Assembly: GCF_003258365.1 (NCBI RefSeq)
Contig: NZ_QHKM01000013.1
Coordinates: forward strand, 34,894-98,893
DNA: 64,000 bases
Direction of reading: 5' to 3'
DNA from: Hymenobacter edaphi
GTDB lineage: Bacteria > Bacteroidota > Bacteroidia > Cytophagales > Hymenobacteraceae
The position numbers and the translations under genes are program-made. This document shows positions 17,505 to 25,858 of the stretch, one piece after another; position 1 is the stretch's first letter; every line of letters begins with the position of its first letter. Under the pieces are notes generated by a model. It saw only the letters and a list, made by a program, of their open reading frames with translations. It did not search any database and had not been told where the DNA came from.

Positions 17505-17986
17505 TGGCCAAGATTCAACGCCTGAAAATCTCCACGGACGAAAAGATGTCCATGCTGCGCGGGCAGCCCGGCCACATGCCGGCCGCCCCAACTGCGCCTG
17601 AGCCCGCGGCCGCCGCCCCGGTGCCCGTAGCGGCCCCGGAACCAGCAACGGTAGTTGCTCCGCCAGTAGCAGCCGCTCCAGAAGCTGCTGCAGCACCGGT
17701 GTTAGCGCCTGCGCCACCCGCCAGACCGCAGCCGGCCGCGGTAGCCGCTGCGCCCAAGAAGGGGAGGGGCCGGCCCCCGAAAGTGCAAGCCCCCGCTCCC
17801 GTAGAAGGCAGTTCCTCGGGGCTGCAGCCATCTCTGATTCGCTTGGAAGGAGAAACCCAGCGGGCGGCCCTGGCTTACATCCACGAGGAGCTGATGCACC
17901 ACAGCCGGCGGGTGTACCTGAAAGAGCTGGTCGACGAGGCGGTCAACTATTACTTGCAGCACGGCCCGCCCGCCAAAGGCAGGTAG
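17504..17986 (+). CDS. Probable partition partner (centromere-binding, Ala/Pro-rich linker)
   Basis: 160 residues. The first 20 are basic; residues 25-85 are almost only Ala, Pro, Val and Glu; then KKGRGRPPK at about 84-92 is an AT-hook-like motif; the last 55 residues (LIRLEGETQRAALAYIHEELMHHSRRVYLKELVDEAVNYYL) look like a short strand-helix-helix DNA-binding unit. Coupling to parA by a one-base overlap supports a ParB-equivalent role. No ParB nuclease-like domain is present. Confidence 0.6.
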   Translation: MAKIQRLKISTDEKMSMLRGQPGHMPAAPTAPEPAAAAPVPVAAPEPATVVAPPVAAAPEAAAAPVLAPAPPARPQPAAVAAAPKKGRGRPPKVQAPAPVEGSSSGLQPSLIRLEGETQRAALAYIHEELMHHSRRVYLKELVDEAVNYYLQHGPPAKGR

Positions 17987-18018
17987 GGGAGGGGGGGAGC
18001 GCACCGGCAAGCGGCCCG

Positions 18019-19488
18019 CTACCAGCGCAGCTGCGAGTTCACTTCAGTAAAGGCGTCCTGGGCTTCGAGTTGCTGCTTTACCTCTTCGTAGGTGCCTACC
18101 CGCAGGGCGGCGACAAACTGCTGGGCACCGCTTAGCATGCGGATGTACAGGCTCGGGTCCGATTGCCGGCTCAGGCGGCGCAGCGCATCCAGGTAGGCTT
18201 CCCGGGCCCGGGTGGTGACGATAATCCGGCACTGGCCGGCGCTGACCAGCTCGGCGTTCATCATCAGGCGGGCCAGGCGGCCGTTGCCGTCGTCGAAGGG
18301 GTGCACCTCGCTGATTAAAAACATCATGAACATGGCCCGGGCCAGCGGGTCCGTCAGGCCCTGGCACAGGGCAAAGCCTTCGTGCAGAGTGCCGCGCACC
18401 AGCTCGGGCTCCACGAAGTTGGTCAGGCCGGCCTGGTTGGCGTATTCTTTCCACTGGCCGGGCCGCTTGTCGGGCCGCGCCCGCATCAGCTGGCCGTGGC
18501 GCCGCTGCAGCAGGGCCAGCAGCTCTTCCGCCGAGCGGGGCACGACGCGCATCTCGGCCGGGTTGCTGCAGAGTTGATACGTGCTCAGCACATCGTGCGA
18601 ATCAGCGTGCCGTCCGCCCACCGCCTGGCCCGTTTCCACCATCCGGTGCGCCTCGTCGACCTGGAAGACCGTGCCCTCGATGAAATTGGAGAAGTATGCC
18701 TCGAAGAACGCCACCGTGTAATACGCCGGGGCCACGGGGGCCGGGTCCACGCGCTCCGGCAGGGCCGTGGTGCGCAGCGCCCCCGCGAGCGTGGTAAACA
18801 AGGCCACCCGGCCGGCATCAAAGGGCAGTCCCAGGGCCCGGGCCCGCGCCACCGGCGAGGAAAGCACCTTAATCGAGTGGGTGGTGAGCAGCGCGCCCAC
18901 AATGCGCTGCAGCGCGGCCAGCTCATCGGGCCAGTTCAGGGCCGTGGCCACGTCGCGGGCCTGGTCGCGCAGGGCATTTAGGCCCGCTTCCCCCCGCACG
19001 CGCAGCACCATCTCCAGCCGCTCTTCCACGGTCTCGATGGGCAGGGCCTTGCTGACGCCCCCCTTGCGGACGCGGGCCGGCTGCAGGTTTTCCAGCAGCC
19101 CCCGGGCCTCCGATGCGAAAAGGATGTCGCCCCCCCCAAAGGGAGCATCGCCGGGCTGGGGCCCGGGCCCTTCGAGCAGGTGCACCGTCAGGCCGGGCAA
19201 CTCAACGTTGCGCGTGTATTTGTACGTCAGAAACAAGTGCCCATCGCCCGTGGGCTGGCCTTCGAGCTGGGAGCGGTGGCTGATAATGGCCCCTGGGAAA
19301 AGATGCTGGATAATGGGCAGCCAGTTCTTGCGCACTAACACGGCCGGGGGCGTTGTCAAATCCGGCGAGTAGATACGCGGCGCTACTTCGCGTAGCTCCT
19401 CCCGCTGGCGCGCCTGCCGAATCCGGCGGTTTAGCGCCGGGTCGGACGTGCCAAACACCAGCAACGGCCACTGTACATTTTTTTCCAT
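18019..19488 (-). CDS. Fic-family protein with AbiEi-like N-terminal domain
   Basis: 489 residues. The C-terminal half is a Fic domain with active loop HPFDDGNGR at 396-404 and an N-terminal inhibitory helix SNFIEG at 267-272 (S-x3-E-G), so it is a class II, self-inhibited AMPylase. Residues 20-130 look like the winged-helix AbiEi antitoxin fold: ELREVAPRIYSPDL, then LFPGAIISHRSQLEG. This region normally belongs to type IV antitoxins. It follows the DUF6088 gene (183 bp gap) on the same strand. The fusion suggests that DNA binding or toxin sensing is joined to AMPylation. Fic part is certain, N-terminal assignment moderate. Confidence 0.82.
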   Translation of the reverse strand: MEKNVQWPLLVFGTSDPALNRRIRQARQREELREVAPRIYSPDLTTPPAVLVRKNWLPIIQHLFPGAIISHRSQLEGQPTGDGHLFLTYKYTRNVELPGLTVHLLEGPGPQPGDAPFGGGDILFASEARGLLENLQPARVRKGGVSKALPIETVEERLEMVLRVRGEAGLNALRDQARDVATALNWPDELAALQRIVGALLTTHSIKVLSSPVARARALGLPFDAGRVALFTTLAGALRTTALPERVDPAPVAPAYYTVAFFEAYFSNFIEGTVFQVDEAHRMVETGQAVGGRHADSHDVLSTYQLCSNPAEMRVVPRSAEELLALLQRRHGQLMRARPDKRPGQWKEYANQAGLTNFVEPELVRGTLHEGFALCQGLTDPLARAMFMMFLISEVHPFDDGNGRLARLMMNAELVSAGQCRIIVTTRAREAYLDALRRLSRQSDPSLYIRMLSGAQQFVAALRVGTYEEVKQQLEAQDAFTEVNSQLRW

Positions 19489-19670
19489 TAAGAGGCCGCC
19501 GCAGGCTGATGGCGTTAATTATTTACTGTTAAAGCGACAATTTCGGCTTTTATTTTCGATTAACGGCAGTTTGGCACGGTAAAATAGCATAGGCGTATTC
19601 AATTCTTAAGCCTGTTTGCAGGCACTGGCATGCGTCGGCCCCTTCTATGCCCTTGAGTGCCGGCCAGGAT

Positions 19671-20396
19671 TTATCGGATGTTCCATGCGGCGCAGTTGGG
19701 CAGGGCGGCGGCGCTGAGGCCGAGCCGGTAAGTGGTCAGGGGGTTGAGCGTGGCCCGCAGCCGGGCGGCGCCTTTTTGGTCAGCCTGTTGCTCCAGCACG
19801 GCCCCCAGCACGGCGCGGGCACGGGGCGGGGCTTGGCCAAGGGCCAGTTCCACGAGGCGGCTGCGCCGGGCAGGGGAGAGGCCTTTGATAAAGCGCTGCA
19901 CCCGGGAGAGCACCTCGTCGGGCCGGGCGTCAGGAATGCGGCGCAGGTCGCGCAGCACCTCCAGCCACTGCAGCAGCGGCACATCGCTGGCCTGCTCCGG
20001 GGCCGGGCGCACCACGAACCCCATGCGCGGGGACCTGGTGCGGCGCGGCTTGGGAGTGGTAACCTGGAGCTGAGCGGGCACCTGGGTGGTTAGGCCCAGT
20101 TGGTTGTAGAGCGCGACGCCGGTGGGATAGGCTGCCACTTTGCCTGCTGGGGCCGTCAGCGTGCGCATCACGGCGCCCTCAGAAGGCTTTAGCGTGCCAA
20201 AGCGTCCCGTTTGCGGCCGGTAGTACTGCCCTTTGGCGTAGCGGGCCAGCAGTCCTTCCCGGCTCAGCCGGCTCAGGGCCGCGGCGACGGCACCGAACTG
20301 CGCCGGCTCTGTCACCAGGTCGGCATAGGTCAGCAGCTCGCCCGGCGGGTAAGCCAGCACCTGCTGGCGGACGCGCTGCATAATGGACTCGGACAT
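19671..20396 (-). CDS. DUF6088 (AbiEi-like antitoxin) family protein
   Basis: 241 residues from ATG 20396. Typical DUF6088 layout: N-terminal winged helix with VLAYPPGELLTYADL, ALSRLSREGLLARYAKGQYYRP, then a second part with YPTGVALYNQLGLTTQVPAQLQVTT. In type IV systems this family is the antitoxin and autoregulator of an AbiEii nucleotidyltransferase toxin. No AbiEii gene is adjacent; instead the AbiEi/Fic fusion gene lies downstream. A 42-bp perfect palindrome sits 33 bp upstream of the start. A longer frame back to 20591 would cross the palindrome and was rejected. Confidence 0.78.
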   Translation of the reverse strand: MSESIMQRVRQQVLAYPPGELLTYADLVTEPAQFGAVAAALSRLSREGLLARYAKGQYYRPQTGRFGTLKPSEGAVMRTLTAPAGKVAAYPTGVALYNQLGLTTQVPAQLQVTTPKPRRTRSPRMGFVVRPAPEQASDVPLLQWLEVLRDLRRIPDARPDEVLSRVQRFIKGLSPARRSRLVELALGQAPPRARAVLGAVLEQQADQKGAARLRATLNPLTTYRLGLSAAALPNCAAWNIR

Positions 20397-20429
20397 GGGT
20401 AACGCGGGAAGTGGCGGGGCAGAAGTACG

Positions 20430-20471
20430 AAACGATGTCAAGTTTTTACATGTAAAAACTTGACATCGTTT
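20430..20471. repeat. 42-bp perfect palindrome upstream of the DUF6088 gene
   Basis: Each 21-base half is the exact reverse complement of the other, with the axis between 20450 and 20451 (central TTTTTACATGTAAAAA). It overlaps the last two bases of the HTH gene's stop codon and lies 33 bp ahead of the DUF6088 ATG. It may be the operator for the HTH or DUF6088 protein, a terminator of the HTH gene, or both. Confidence 0.9.
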
Positions 20472-20763
20472 AACCGGCCGGTGTTCCTTTCGAGGGTGGC
20501 TGAGTGGCCCCTTGCACTTCGGCCAGCACCACGGCGATAATGTCGTGCACGGGCTCGTCGAGCAGGTCGGCCACGCGCAGCAGCTCGGCAATGGTGAGGG
20601 TAGAGGGGTCAGCCTCGCGCTGCTTAATGGTGCGGTAGGTCATGCGCAGGTGCTCCATCAGCTCGCGCTCGGTGAAGGTGAAGCGGCCGTGGCGCAGCAA
20701 GTCGGTAAAGCGGCGCGGCGCCCTGGTGGCGTCATCGGGGGACAGTGGGGGAGGGGAAGGCAT
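20470..20763 (-). CDS. Small helix-turn-helix regulator
   Basis: 97 residues from ATG 20763. The segment FTERELMEHLRMTYRTIKQREADPSTLTIAELLRVADLLDEP has the spacing of an XRE/Cro-type HTH: a recognition helix around MTYRTIKQRE, then a helix ending in LLDEPV. No other domain. It is the first gene of a minus-strand unit leading to DUF6088 and the AbiEi/Fic gene. Its stop codon touches the 42-bp palindrome, which it or DUF6088 may bind. Confidence 0.68.
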   Translation of the reverse strand: MPSPPPLSPDDATRAPRRFTDLLRHGRFTFTERELMEHLRMTYRTIKQREADPSTLTIAELLRVADLLDEPVHDIIAVVLAEVQGATQPPSKGTPAG

Positions 20764-20849
20764 AGGCAGCAAGAGAGTAAAGCAGTAAGTCGGGGGCTGC
20801 GGGACGATACCCCACCGCCCCCGGCCCCGCCCGGAACCGGACGAGGCGA

Positions 20850-20867
20850 CAAGGTCAAGGTCAAGGT
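20850..20867. repeat. Tandem CAAGGT hexanucleotide, three copies
   Basis: Three perfect copies of CAAGGT plus a partial fourth lie in the gap between the ArdC stop (20874) and the HTH start. Possibly slippage-prone spacer; no function inferred. Confidence 0.5.
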
Positions 20868-20873
20868 CAAGCG

Positions 20874-22169
20874 CTACTCCGGCACCTGCTCGAAGGCAGC
20901 GAAGTGCGGGTTCTGCTTCGCCTCCTCGGCCAAGGTGCGTTCCTCCCACTCCGTTATCTGCCGCATGATGTTGGTCAACCAGCGGCCCAGGCGGGCGGGG
21001 TCGGTTTCGGCCAGAATCCGGCCCGTGGCCGTGCGGCGCTGCTCCTCGGTAAAAGCGGGATGTTCCAGCAGGCGGGTCAGCTCAATGCGCTGCGTGGCAA
21101 TGACGACCGTGGTCAGCGAAGGCAGGGTTTCCTGCCCCAATACCACCGGCGGCAGCGTGGGCAGCGCCGGGCGGGGCGACAAGGCGCCAGCCTCCACCCG
21201 GGGCGCTGGCTGCGCTTCCTCGCTGGCCACGACCTCCGCCGCGGCGGCGGGAGGCGTGCGCATGGGGTCGGGCTCGGTTTCGTCGGGGGTTGCGTTGCCG
21301 AGAATCAGCTCGGCGGCCCGCTGGGCGCGGCTGGCGGCCTGCACCACCAGCTTCTTATCCCCGCGCAGCTGCTCCAGCCAAAACTGCAGGTAAGCCGCGG
21401 TATTTTCCAGCGTCGCGCTGGGGTCCAGCCCCGCGTGACCACACAGAAAGGCGGCACCCATCTCGGCCGTTAGCTCCTCGCGGGCGTAGCTAGCGCGGCC
21501 GCTCGGGCGCAGGGCTTCGGCCAGGTCGGGGCGGTCCAGGCGGCTGGGGTGGCCGGTGGCGTGGGTCAGCTCGTGAAACAGGGTCGAATAGTAGGCTTCG
21601 CCGCTAACGAAGGTTTCCGGACGGGGTACGCTCACGAAGTCGGGACCGGGGGCGTAGTAGGCCTGGGCGCCGCCGTGCTCGATGCGGGGGCAACTCGCCC
21701 AGTTGGCGACCAGGGCTTCGGCCGCGGCCAGGGGCTCGTGGGCGCGGTCCCGGGGCTGCTCGGGCAGGACGATGTCCACGCCTTCCACGTCATCGATGGA
21801 AAAGACGGTGTAGTACTTGATAAAGGGCGTTTTCTCTTCCTCACCGGTTTGCTTGTCGGTGCGGGTCGTGACATTGTAGTAAATCACGGGCATGCCTTTG
21901 GCGCCCTTGCGGATGTTGCCGCCCAGCTCCCGGGCCTGCCGGAAGGTGAGAAAGAACGGCGTGCCGCCCACCAGGTGCAGCAGAAAGGCGTTGATGCCGG
22001 TATAGGCCCGCCCGCTGACGTAATTGCGGGGCAGCCCGTAGGCGGCATGCCAGGGCTTGCGCCAGGCAATCTGACCGGATTCGAGAGCGGCAATGACGCG
22101 GTCCGTCACAATCTGGTACACGTCGGGGCGGGTAGTTTTTTCGGCGGTGGGGCGGGCTTGCTTTTTCAT
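20874..22169 (-). CDS. ardC: ArdC-family antirestriction protein
   Basis: 431 residues. The N-terminal ArdC domain is clear (YQIVTDRVIAALESGQIAWRKPW, NYVSGRAYTGIN, LGGNIRKGAKG), binding single-stranded DNA. The C-terminal zincin part has HELTHATGH at 199-207 and a downstream Glu in AREELTAEMG. ArdC protects incoming plasmid DNA from host restriction during conjugation. The last 130 residues are a Pro/Ala/Glu-rich extension ending in a helical segment. It sits between the tra and maintenance blocks. Confidence 0.9.
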   Translation of the reverse strand: MKKQARPTAEKTTRPDVYQIVTDRVIAALESGQIAWRKPWHAAYGLPRNYVSGRAYTGINAFLLHLVGGTPFFLTFRQARELGGNIRKGAKGMPVIYYNVTTRTDKQTGEEEKTPFIKYYTVFSIDDVEGVDIVLPEQPRDRAHEPLAAAEALVANWASCPRIEHGGAQAYYAPGPDFVSVPRPETFVSGEAYYSTLFHELTHATGHPSRLDRPDLAEALRPSGRASYAREELTAEMGAAFLCGHAGLDPSATLENTAAYLQFWLEQLRGDKKLVVQAASRAQRAAELILGNATPDETEPDPMRTPPAAAAEVVASEEAQPAPRVEAGALSPRPALPTLPPVVLGQETLPSLTTVVIATQRIELTRLLEHPAFTEEQRRTATGRILAETDPARLGRWLTNIMRQITEWEERTLAEEAKQNPHFAAFEQVPE

Positions 22170-22350
22170 CGCTAAGTAAGGTCTAAGTGACTGTTTCTAA
22201 AACCGTTTCCTTACTTATTAAACGCAAAACAAGGGCTTATTGTTGCTTTTATGACAACAATTTTCCATTTATTTGCAGTCGCCAAACCATTTTTTCCCCA
22301 CTGCCCCTGTCCCTGGATTTAGGCTGCTGTTCCGCTGTTAGAATGAAAAA
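22170..22350. other. Intergenic segment upstream of ardC
   Basis: AT-rich gap. It contains an inverted repeat ATTGTTG/CAACAAT (22239-22261) about 70-90 bp upstream of the ardC start, a possible operator or ssDNA promoter structure. No gene seen. Confidence 0.35.
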
Positions 22351-22389
22351 CAGAAGTGCCCGACAGGAACGGGCTGTCGGGCACTTCTG
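22351..22389 (-). terminator. Strong intrinsic terminator of the small gene at 22407-22667
   Basis: Perfect 16-bp stem around a 7-base loop (22351-22366 with 22374-22389). On the minus strand it is followed by a T-rich stretch (TTTTTC), 17 bases after the stop codon at 22407. Confidence 0.88.
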
Positions 22390-22406
22390 CTTGTTGGAGA
22401 CCCGAC

Positions 22407-22667
22407 TTATTCGGACCTACCGAGTTCCTGCTTCAGGCATTTGAGCAGGCTCTCCCGGGAGGCTTCGCCAATCTGTAACTGGCCTACCCCATCGTAGAGG
22501 TAGAAAAACACGGGGTCGGCTTTGCTGACTGCCAGCAGCCAGGATTCATCGGGCAGGTGGGGCGGCAGCTGCAGCAAGGGCGTGTACGTGTCGCGAATGA
22601 GTTCTAAAAGTATCCCCTTCATGTCGGGGCAAAAACCAGAAAAATGCCGGTGGCCGGTAAATAGCAT
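22407..22667 (-). CDS. Small hypothetical protein
   Basis: 86 residues from ATG 22667 (an ATG at 22622 would give 71). No signal peptide; contains a plausible amphipathic segment and the stretch WLLAVSKADPVFFYLYDGVGQLQIGEASRESLLKCLKQE. The presence of a strong terminator directly downstream supports it being a real transcription unit. Family not recognised. Confidence 0.5.
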   Translation of the reverse strand: MLFTGHRHFSGFCPDMKGILLELIRDTYTPLLQLPPHLPDESWLLAVSKADPVFFYLYDGVGQLQIGEASRESLLKCLKQELGRSE

Positions 22668-23036
22668 AGCGGGGTAATGGCGTGGAAAAGAATGCAACGA
22701 GGGTTCCGGGACGGCCGCAAAAGCGGCGTCCGGGAAATGACAGCCCGACCCGTCGGCTACAGGCAAGCCGCGGGCAACCGCAGCAGCTGCGGGGGGTGTT
22801 TACCAGAAGGTTGGATTAGCTTCGATGCGGACCCACGAACAGGGCCGGGCGCTCGGAAATCGGCAGCGGCCGTCGAGCAGCGGGTGCCAGGGTCCGGCTT
22901 GCTCGCGGCAGCACGGACGGCGCATAAAAAGATGTAAACCCTGTATTCGTCTGCATGGGGAGCAGCTTGCTATGCCCGCAAAACTAAAGAATCAGACCAT
23001 ATTTTCGGGGAATTTCCTAGGCTAGCCGACTACCTG
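22668..23036. other. 370-bp gap between the primase-like gene and the small gene
   Basis: No gene supported. A GC-rich hairpin at 22704-22734 (arms with one mismatch and one bulge around AAAA) has no T-tract and could be a pause site or part of an origin. The rest shows no structure I can support. Confidence 0.4.
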
Positions 23037-25316
23037 CTACCGCTCGGGCCCGGCAGCGCGCTCGGTTAGGGCATTGGCCCCTATGCCGCTAGGCGCCAGA
23101 CGGTGGCGCTCGGCCCGGTCGCCGGAATGTTCGTGCAGCTGCACGCCGGGCTGGCGGGCCACGTCGTCGAGGGCGGCACTGGCCCGGGCCAGGTTGGGCT
23201 GGTCGAGCCGGTAACTCACTTCAATCTCGCTGTGGCGCTGGTGCGTGGCCGGGTCGGTGGCCGAGCGCAGCGAGCCGGTATTCAGGCCGCCTTCGCGCAG
23301 CTGCTCGGCCACGGCTTCGGCCCGGCCGGAAGCACCCGCCCGGGGCTCGGGCTCGTCAATGCGGACGATGGCTGTTTTGCTAACTGACTGCTCCGGGGGC
23401 AGGGCGGCCAGCTGGCGGCGCTCGGCCTGCTCGGCGGCGTCTTCCCGCAGCGTTACCAGCGGGGACTTGTCGAGTGCATCCAGCGTCTGGCTCAGCTGAC
23501 GCAGGCCGCCGGGGGTGGCATGGGGCTGGTAGCGCACGTCGAGCTCGCTGCGGAGCTGGCCACTGGTGGGGTCTGCTTCCGCCCGCAGCTCCACCTGCGC
23601 GCCGGCCTTGCGCAGTAGCTCGCGCATCTGCTGGGCCTGGCTGGGGGTAGCCTCGTCCGCCGGGGTAGGTTCAGTCACCGTGAGCTGGACCGCGCGCTGC
23701 AGCGCCGGGTCGCCGCCGGCCGCGGCTACGGCCATCGTTGCGACCTGGCGCTGCTGCTCAGCCTCGCGGCGCTGAACTTCCGGGGAGCTGGCTTCCTGCT
23801 CCCGCCCGGCTTCGCGCTGCTGCGCCTGCTGGCGCTGCTCTTGTTCCTGGCGGGCGCGTTCCTGGCGCTGCTGCTCCTTGGCCAGCTCGTCGGCGCGGGC
23901 CTGCTGGGCGACCTGCTCGCGGTTGAGGCCCTGGCTGAGCAGCTCCAGGTCGCGGTTGAAATCCTTGCTGATGGCGTACTCGGTTCGAATGAAGTTCTCG
24001 GGCTGGCGCCCGGGCTCGTGCGGCTGCCGCTCCAGCTGCCCGCGCTGCGTTTCGCGCTGGGCGTGGAGCGTGCGGGCCAGCTCTTCGAGGGCCTGGCTGT
24101 CGGCATTGGGTACGACCAGGCGCACCACGGTCTGCTGCCGGGTGGCCCGCTGCACCTCCAGCGCCATGGCTTCATCCGCCGAAGGCCTTAATTGCTGCAC
24201 CTGGGCGATGAGTTGGGTCAGGTGTTCGGTGCCCTCGGCGCGGGTGGCGTGGTGAAACTCGACGCGCAGGGCTGTGTGGTACTTGCCGGCGGCTGTCGCG
24301 TGCCACTCTACCGGGCGCGGCGCCTCGTCATAAGCGACCTGGCCGTCGGCCACCTCGCGGGCGCGGCGCGGGGCCTGCAGCTCGTTGAGGTAATTGATGT
24401 TGAAGCGCCGGCCAGCCGCGTCGTTGTCGTTGGCCAGCACCACTTCCTGGGGCTCCTGCTTGTCGATAAGCTTTTGAATCAGCTCCACCTGCCGCTCGGT
24501 GACGGTGCCGCTGGTAGCCACGTAGAGCGTGTTGGGCTGCCCTTCGGCGCCGCGGTGGTGCAGCTGGTGGTAGCTCATGGCGTCGACCGGACTTTCCGAC
24601 ACGACCAGGCGCTGCACCGGCGTATCCTTGCCCTCTGTTGGGTGCGATACCCATACCCCGGTCTTAGGCAGCTGCAGCAGGTGTTTATAGTCGTCGTTGC
24701 GCTGTTCCACGGTGGCAATGCCGTGCTCGTTGTAGAGCGGAAAGGCCGTGTTGCGGAAGTTACCCTGCTGGCTGGTGAACACCCGCCCCTGAAAAGCCGG
24801 GCTGTCAATGGTTTCATCCGAGAGGTGGCGGTGGTGCAGGTAGCTGCGGTCCGTCAGCGCGGCGTGGGTGCCCATCACGGCGGCGACGAGCCGGGCCCGG
24901 CGCTCGGCCTCGGTTTCCACCTCCGCCGGCTCGCTGGGCCTGGGCGCGTAGGCCGTAGAGGGGGGCAGTGGGGGAGAGGTGGCCGCCTGCATTCCCTGCT
25001 CCGGCTCGCCCAGGTACTGGCGCAGGGTCTGGCGCACCTGGCCTAGCGTCTGATTTTCGCGGGTTTTTACGAAGTCGATGATGGAGCCCGCATCCCGGTC
25101 GTCGCCGGGGTTCAGGTACACCTGGTGGTCGCCTTTGCGGGAAACGATGAGCATCTCGCCGTCCTTTTCCAGCTGGTGCCAGTGGCCACGGGGGCCGGCT
25201 TTTTTCACGTCGTAGCCGTGGCGCCGAGTGGCGTAGTCTACCAGGTCAATGGATTGCTTGAAGCGGTCGAGCTCCTGGGGGTTGTTTTCGCGCGGAGTAG
25301 GAGAGGCTGCGGGCAT
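23037..25316 (-). CDS. DUF3991/Toprim primase-like protein with repeated C-terminal modules
   Basis: 759 residues. Residues 15-110 are the DUF3991-type N-terminal domain (DLVDYATRRHGYDVKKAG...). A Toprim domain follows with LVVSESPVDAMSY (237-249) and the acidic pair in VLANDNDAAG (293-302). Residues 462-525 form a very Gln/Glu/Arg-rich coiled coil. The rest repeats one module: copies at about 545-635 and 645-740 are plainly related, and 390-470 looks like a third, more divergent one. Such proteins probably prime the transferred strand or the element's replication. It starts a minus-strand unit of its own, 70-100 bp from the two small paralogues. Confidence 0.82.
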   Translation of the reverse strand: MPAASPTPRENNPQELDRFKQSIDLVDYATRRHGYDVKKAGPRGHWHQLEKDGEMLIVSRKGDHQVYLNPGDDRDAGSIIDFVKTRENQTLGQVRQTLRQYLGEPEQGMQAATSPPLPPSTAYAPRPSEPAEVETEAERRARLVAAVMGTHAALTDRSYLHHRHLSDETIDSPAFQGRVFTSQQGNFRNTAFPLYNEHGIATVEQRNDDYKHLLQLPKTGVWVSHPTEGKDTPVQRLVVSESPVDAMSYHQLHHRGAEGQPNTLYVATSGTVTERQVELIQKLIDKQEPQEVVLANDNDAAGRRFNINYLNELQAPRRAREVADGQVAYDEAPRPVEWHATAAGKYHTALRVEFHHATRAEGTEHLTQLIAQVQQLRPSADEAMALEVQRATRQQTVVRLVVPNADSQALEELARTLHAQRETQRGQLERQPHEPGRQPENFIRTEYAISKDFNRDLELLSQGLNREQVAQQARADELAKEQQRQERARQEQEQRQQAQQREAGREQEASSPEVQRREAEQQRQVATMAVAAAGGDPALQRAVQLTVTEPTPADEATPSQAQQMRELLRKAGAQVELRAEADPTSGQLRSELDVRYQPHATPGGLRQLSQTLDALDKSPLVTLREDAAEQAERRQLAALPPEQSVSKTAIVRIDEPEPRAGASGRAEAVAEQLREGGLNTGSLRSATDPATHQRHSEIEVSYRLDQPNLARASAALDDVARQPGVQLHEHSGDRAERHRLAPSGIGANALTERAAGPER

Positions 25317-25416
25317 AAGAGTGATAGGAAAGGGTACAGAAACGGGTACAGACCAGCCGCACCGCCGGCATCCGGGGTGGGGAGTACATCCTGAAGGCAG
25401 TAGGGAAGAAGAGGCG

Positions 25417-25812
25417 CTAGCTCACCAGCTGCTCGTGGGCGGCCAGCTGCTCGCGCAGGGTAGCCAGCAGCGCGGCGTCGGAAAAGAGATAGTGCTCGCA
25501 GAGCTGGCCACCTACCGGCAGGCGCACCAGCTCCGTCTCAAAGCCGAACACCCGCAGGTGTTTCTGTACGAGGCGGTATTCCTCGCGCTGCAGGCTGCCC
25601 GTTTTCAGGCCGACGCTGGTGGTGTAGGGAAAGCCAAAGGCATTGCAGGTGGCGCGCAGGCCCCCGTGGGGCAGGCTGCGCAGGCGCAGCTGCACGTAGC
25701 GCCGGGCTTCGTCGTAGGGGATGGCCAGGGCCGGGTCGGGCAGCAGGCGGGCCAGGGAGGCCGCCACAGGCGCGGGTTTCGCCTTGGGGCGGGAAGCAAC
25801 GGTAGCAGGCAT
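25417..25812 (-). CDS. Hypothetical protein, paralogue of the neighbouring gene
   Basis: 131 residues. The block PDPALAIPYDEARRYVQLRLRSLPHGGL and the later FGFETELVRL line up with PDPALIVSYATVLRYIRHRL and FQFPTELLRI in the next gene (25859-26275). The two are therefore diverged tandem duplicates. The N-terminus is Ala/Pro/Lys-rich. No enzyme motif. It could be a small DNA-binding or accessory transfer protein; unknown. Confidence 0.6.
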   Translation of the reverse strand: MPATVASRPKAKPAPVAASLARLLPDPALAIPYDEARRYVQLRLRSLPHGGLRATCNAFGFPYTTSVGLKTGSLQREEYRLVQKHLRVFGFETELVRLPVGGQLCEHYLFSDAALLATLREQLAAHEQLVS

Positions 25813-25858
25813 AGCAAAAAGGGCAACGTGGGAGCGAAAAGGCTCCGGGGCCTTTCCG

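Noticed and set aside
20850..20867. Tandem CAAGGT repeat as a possible iteron
   Set aside because: Only three copies of six bases in a gene gap, with no initiator gene nearby; more likely chance or slippage.
22677..22937. 86-codon plus-strand frame in the gap before the primase-like gene
   Set aside because: No start context, composition rich in Arg/Gly/Ser, no family match; overlaps a hairpin.
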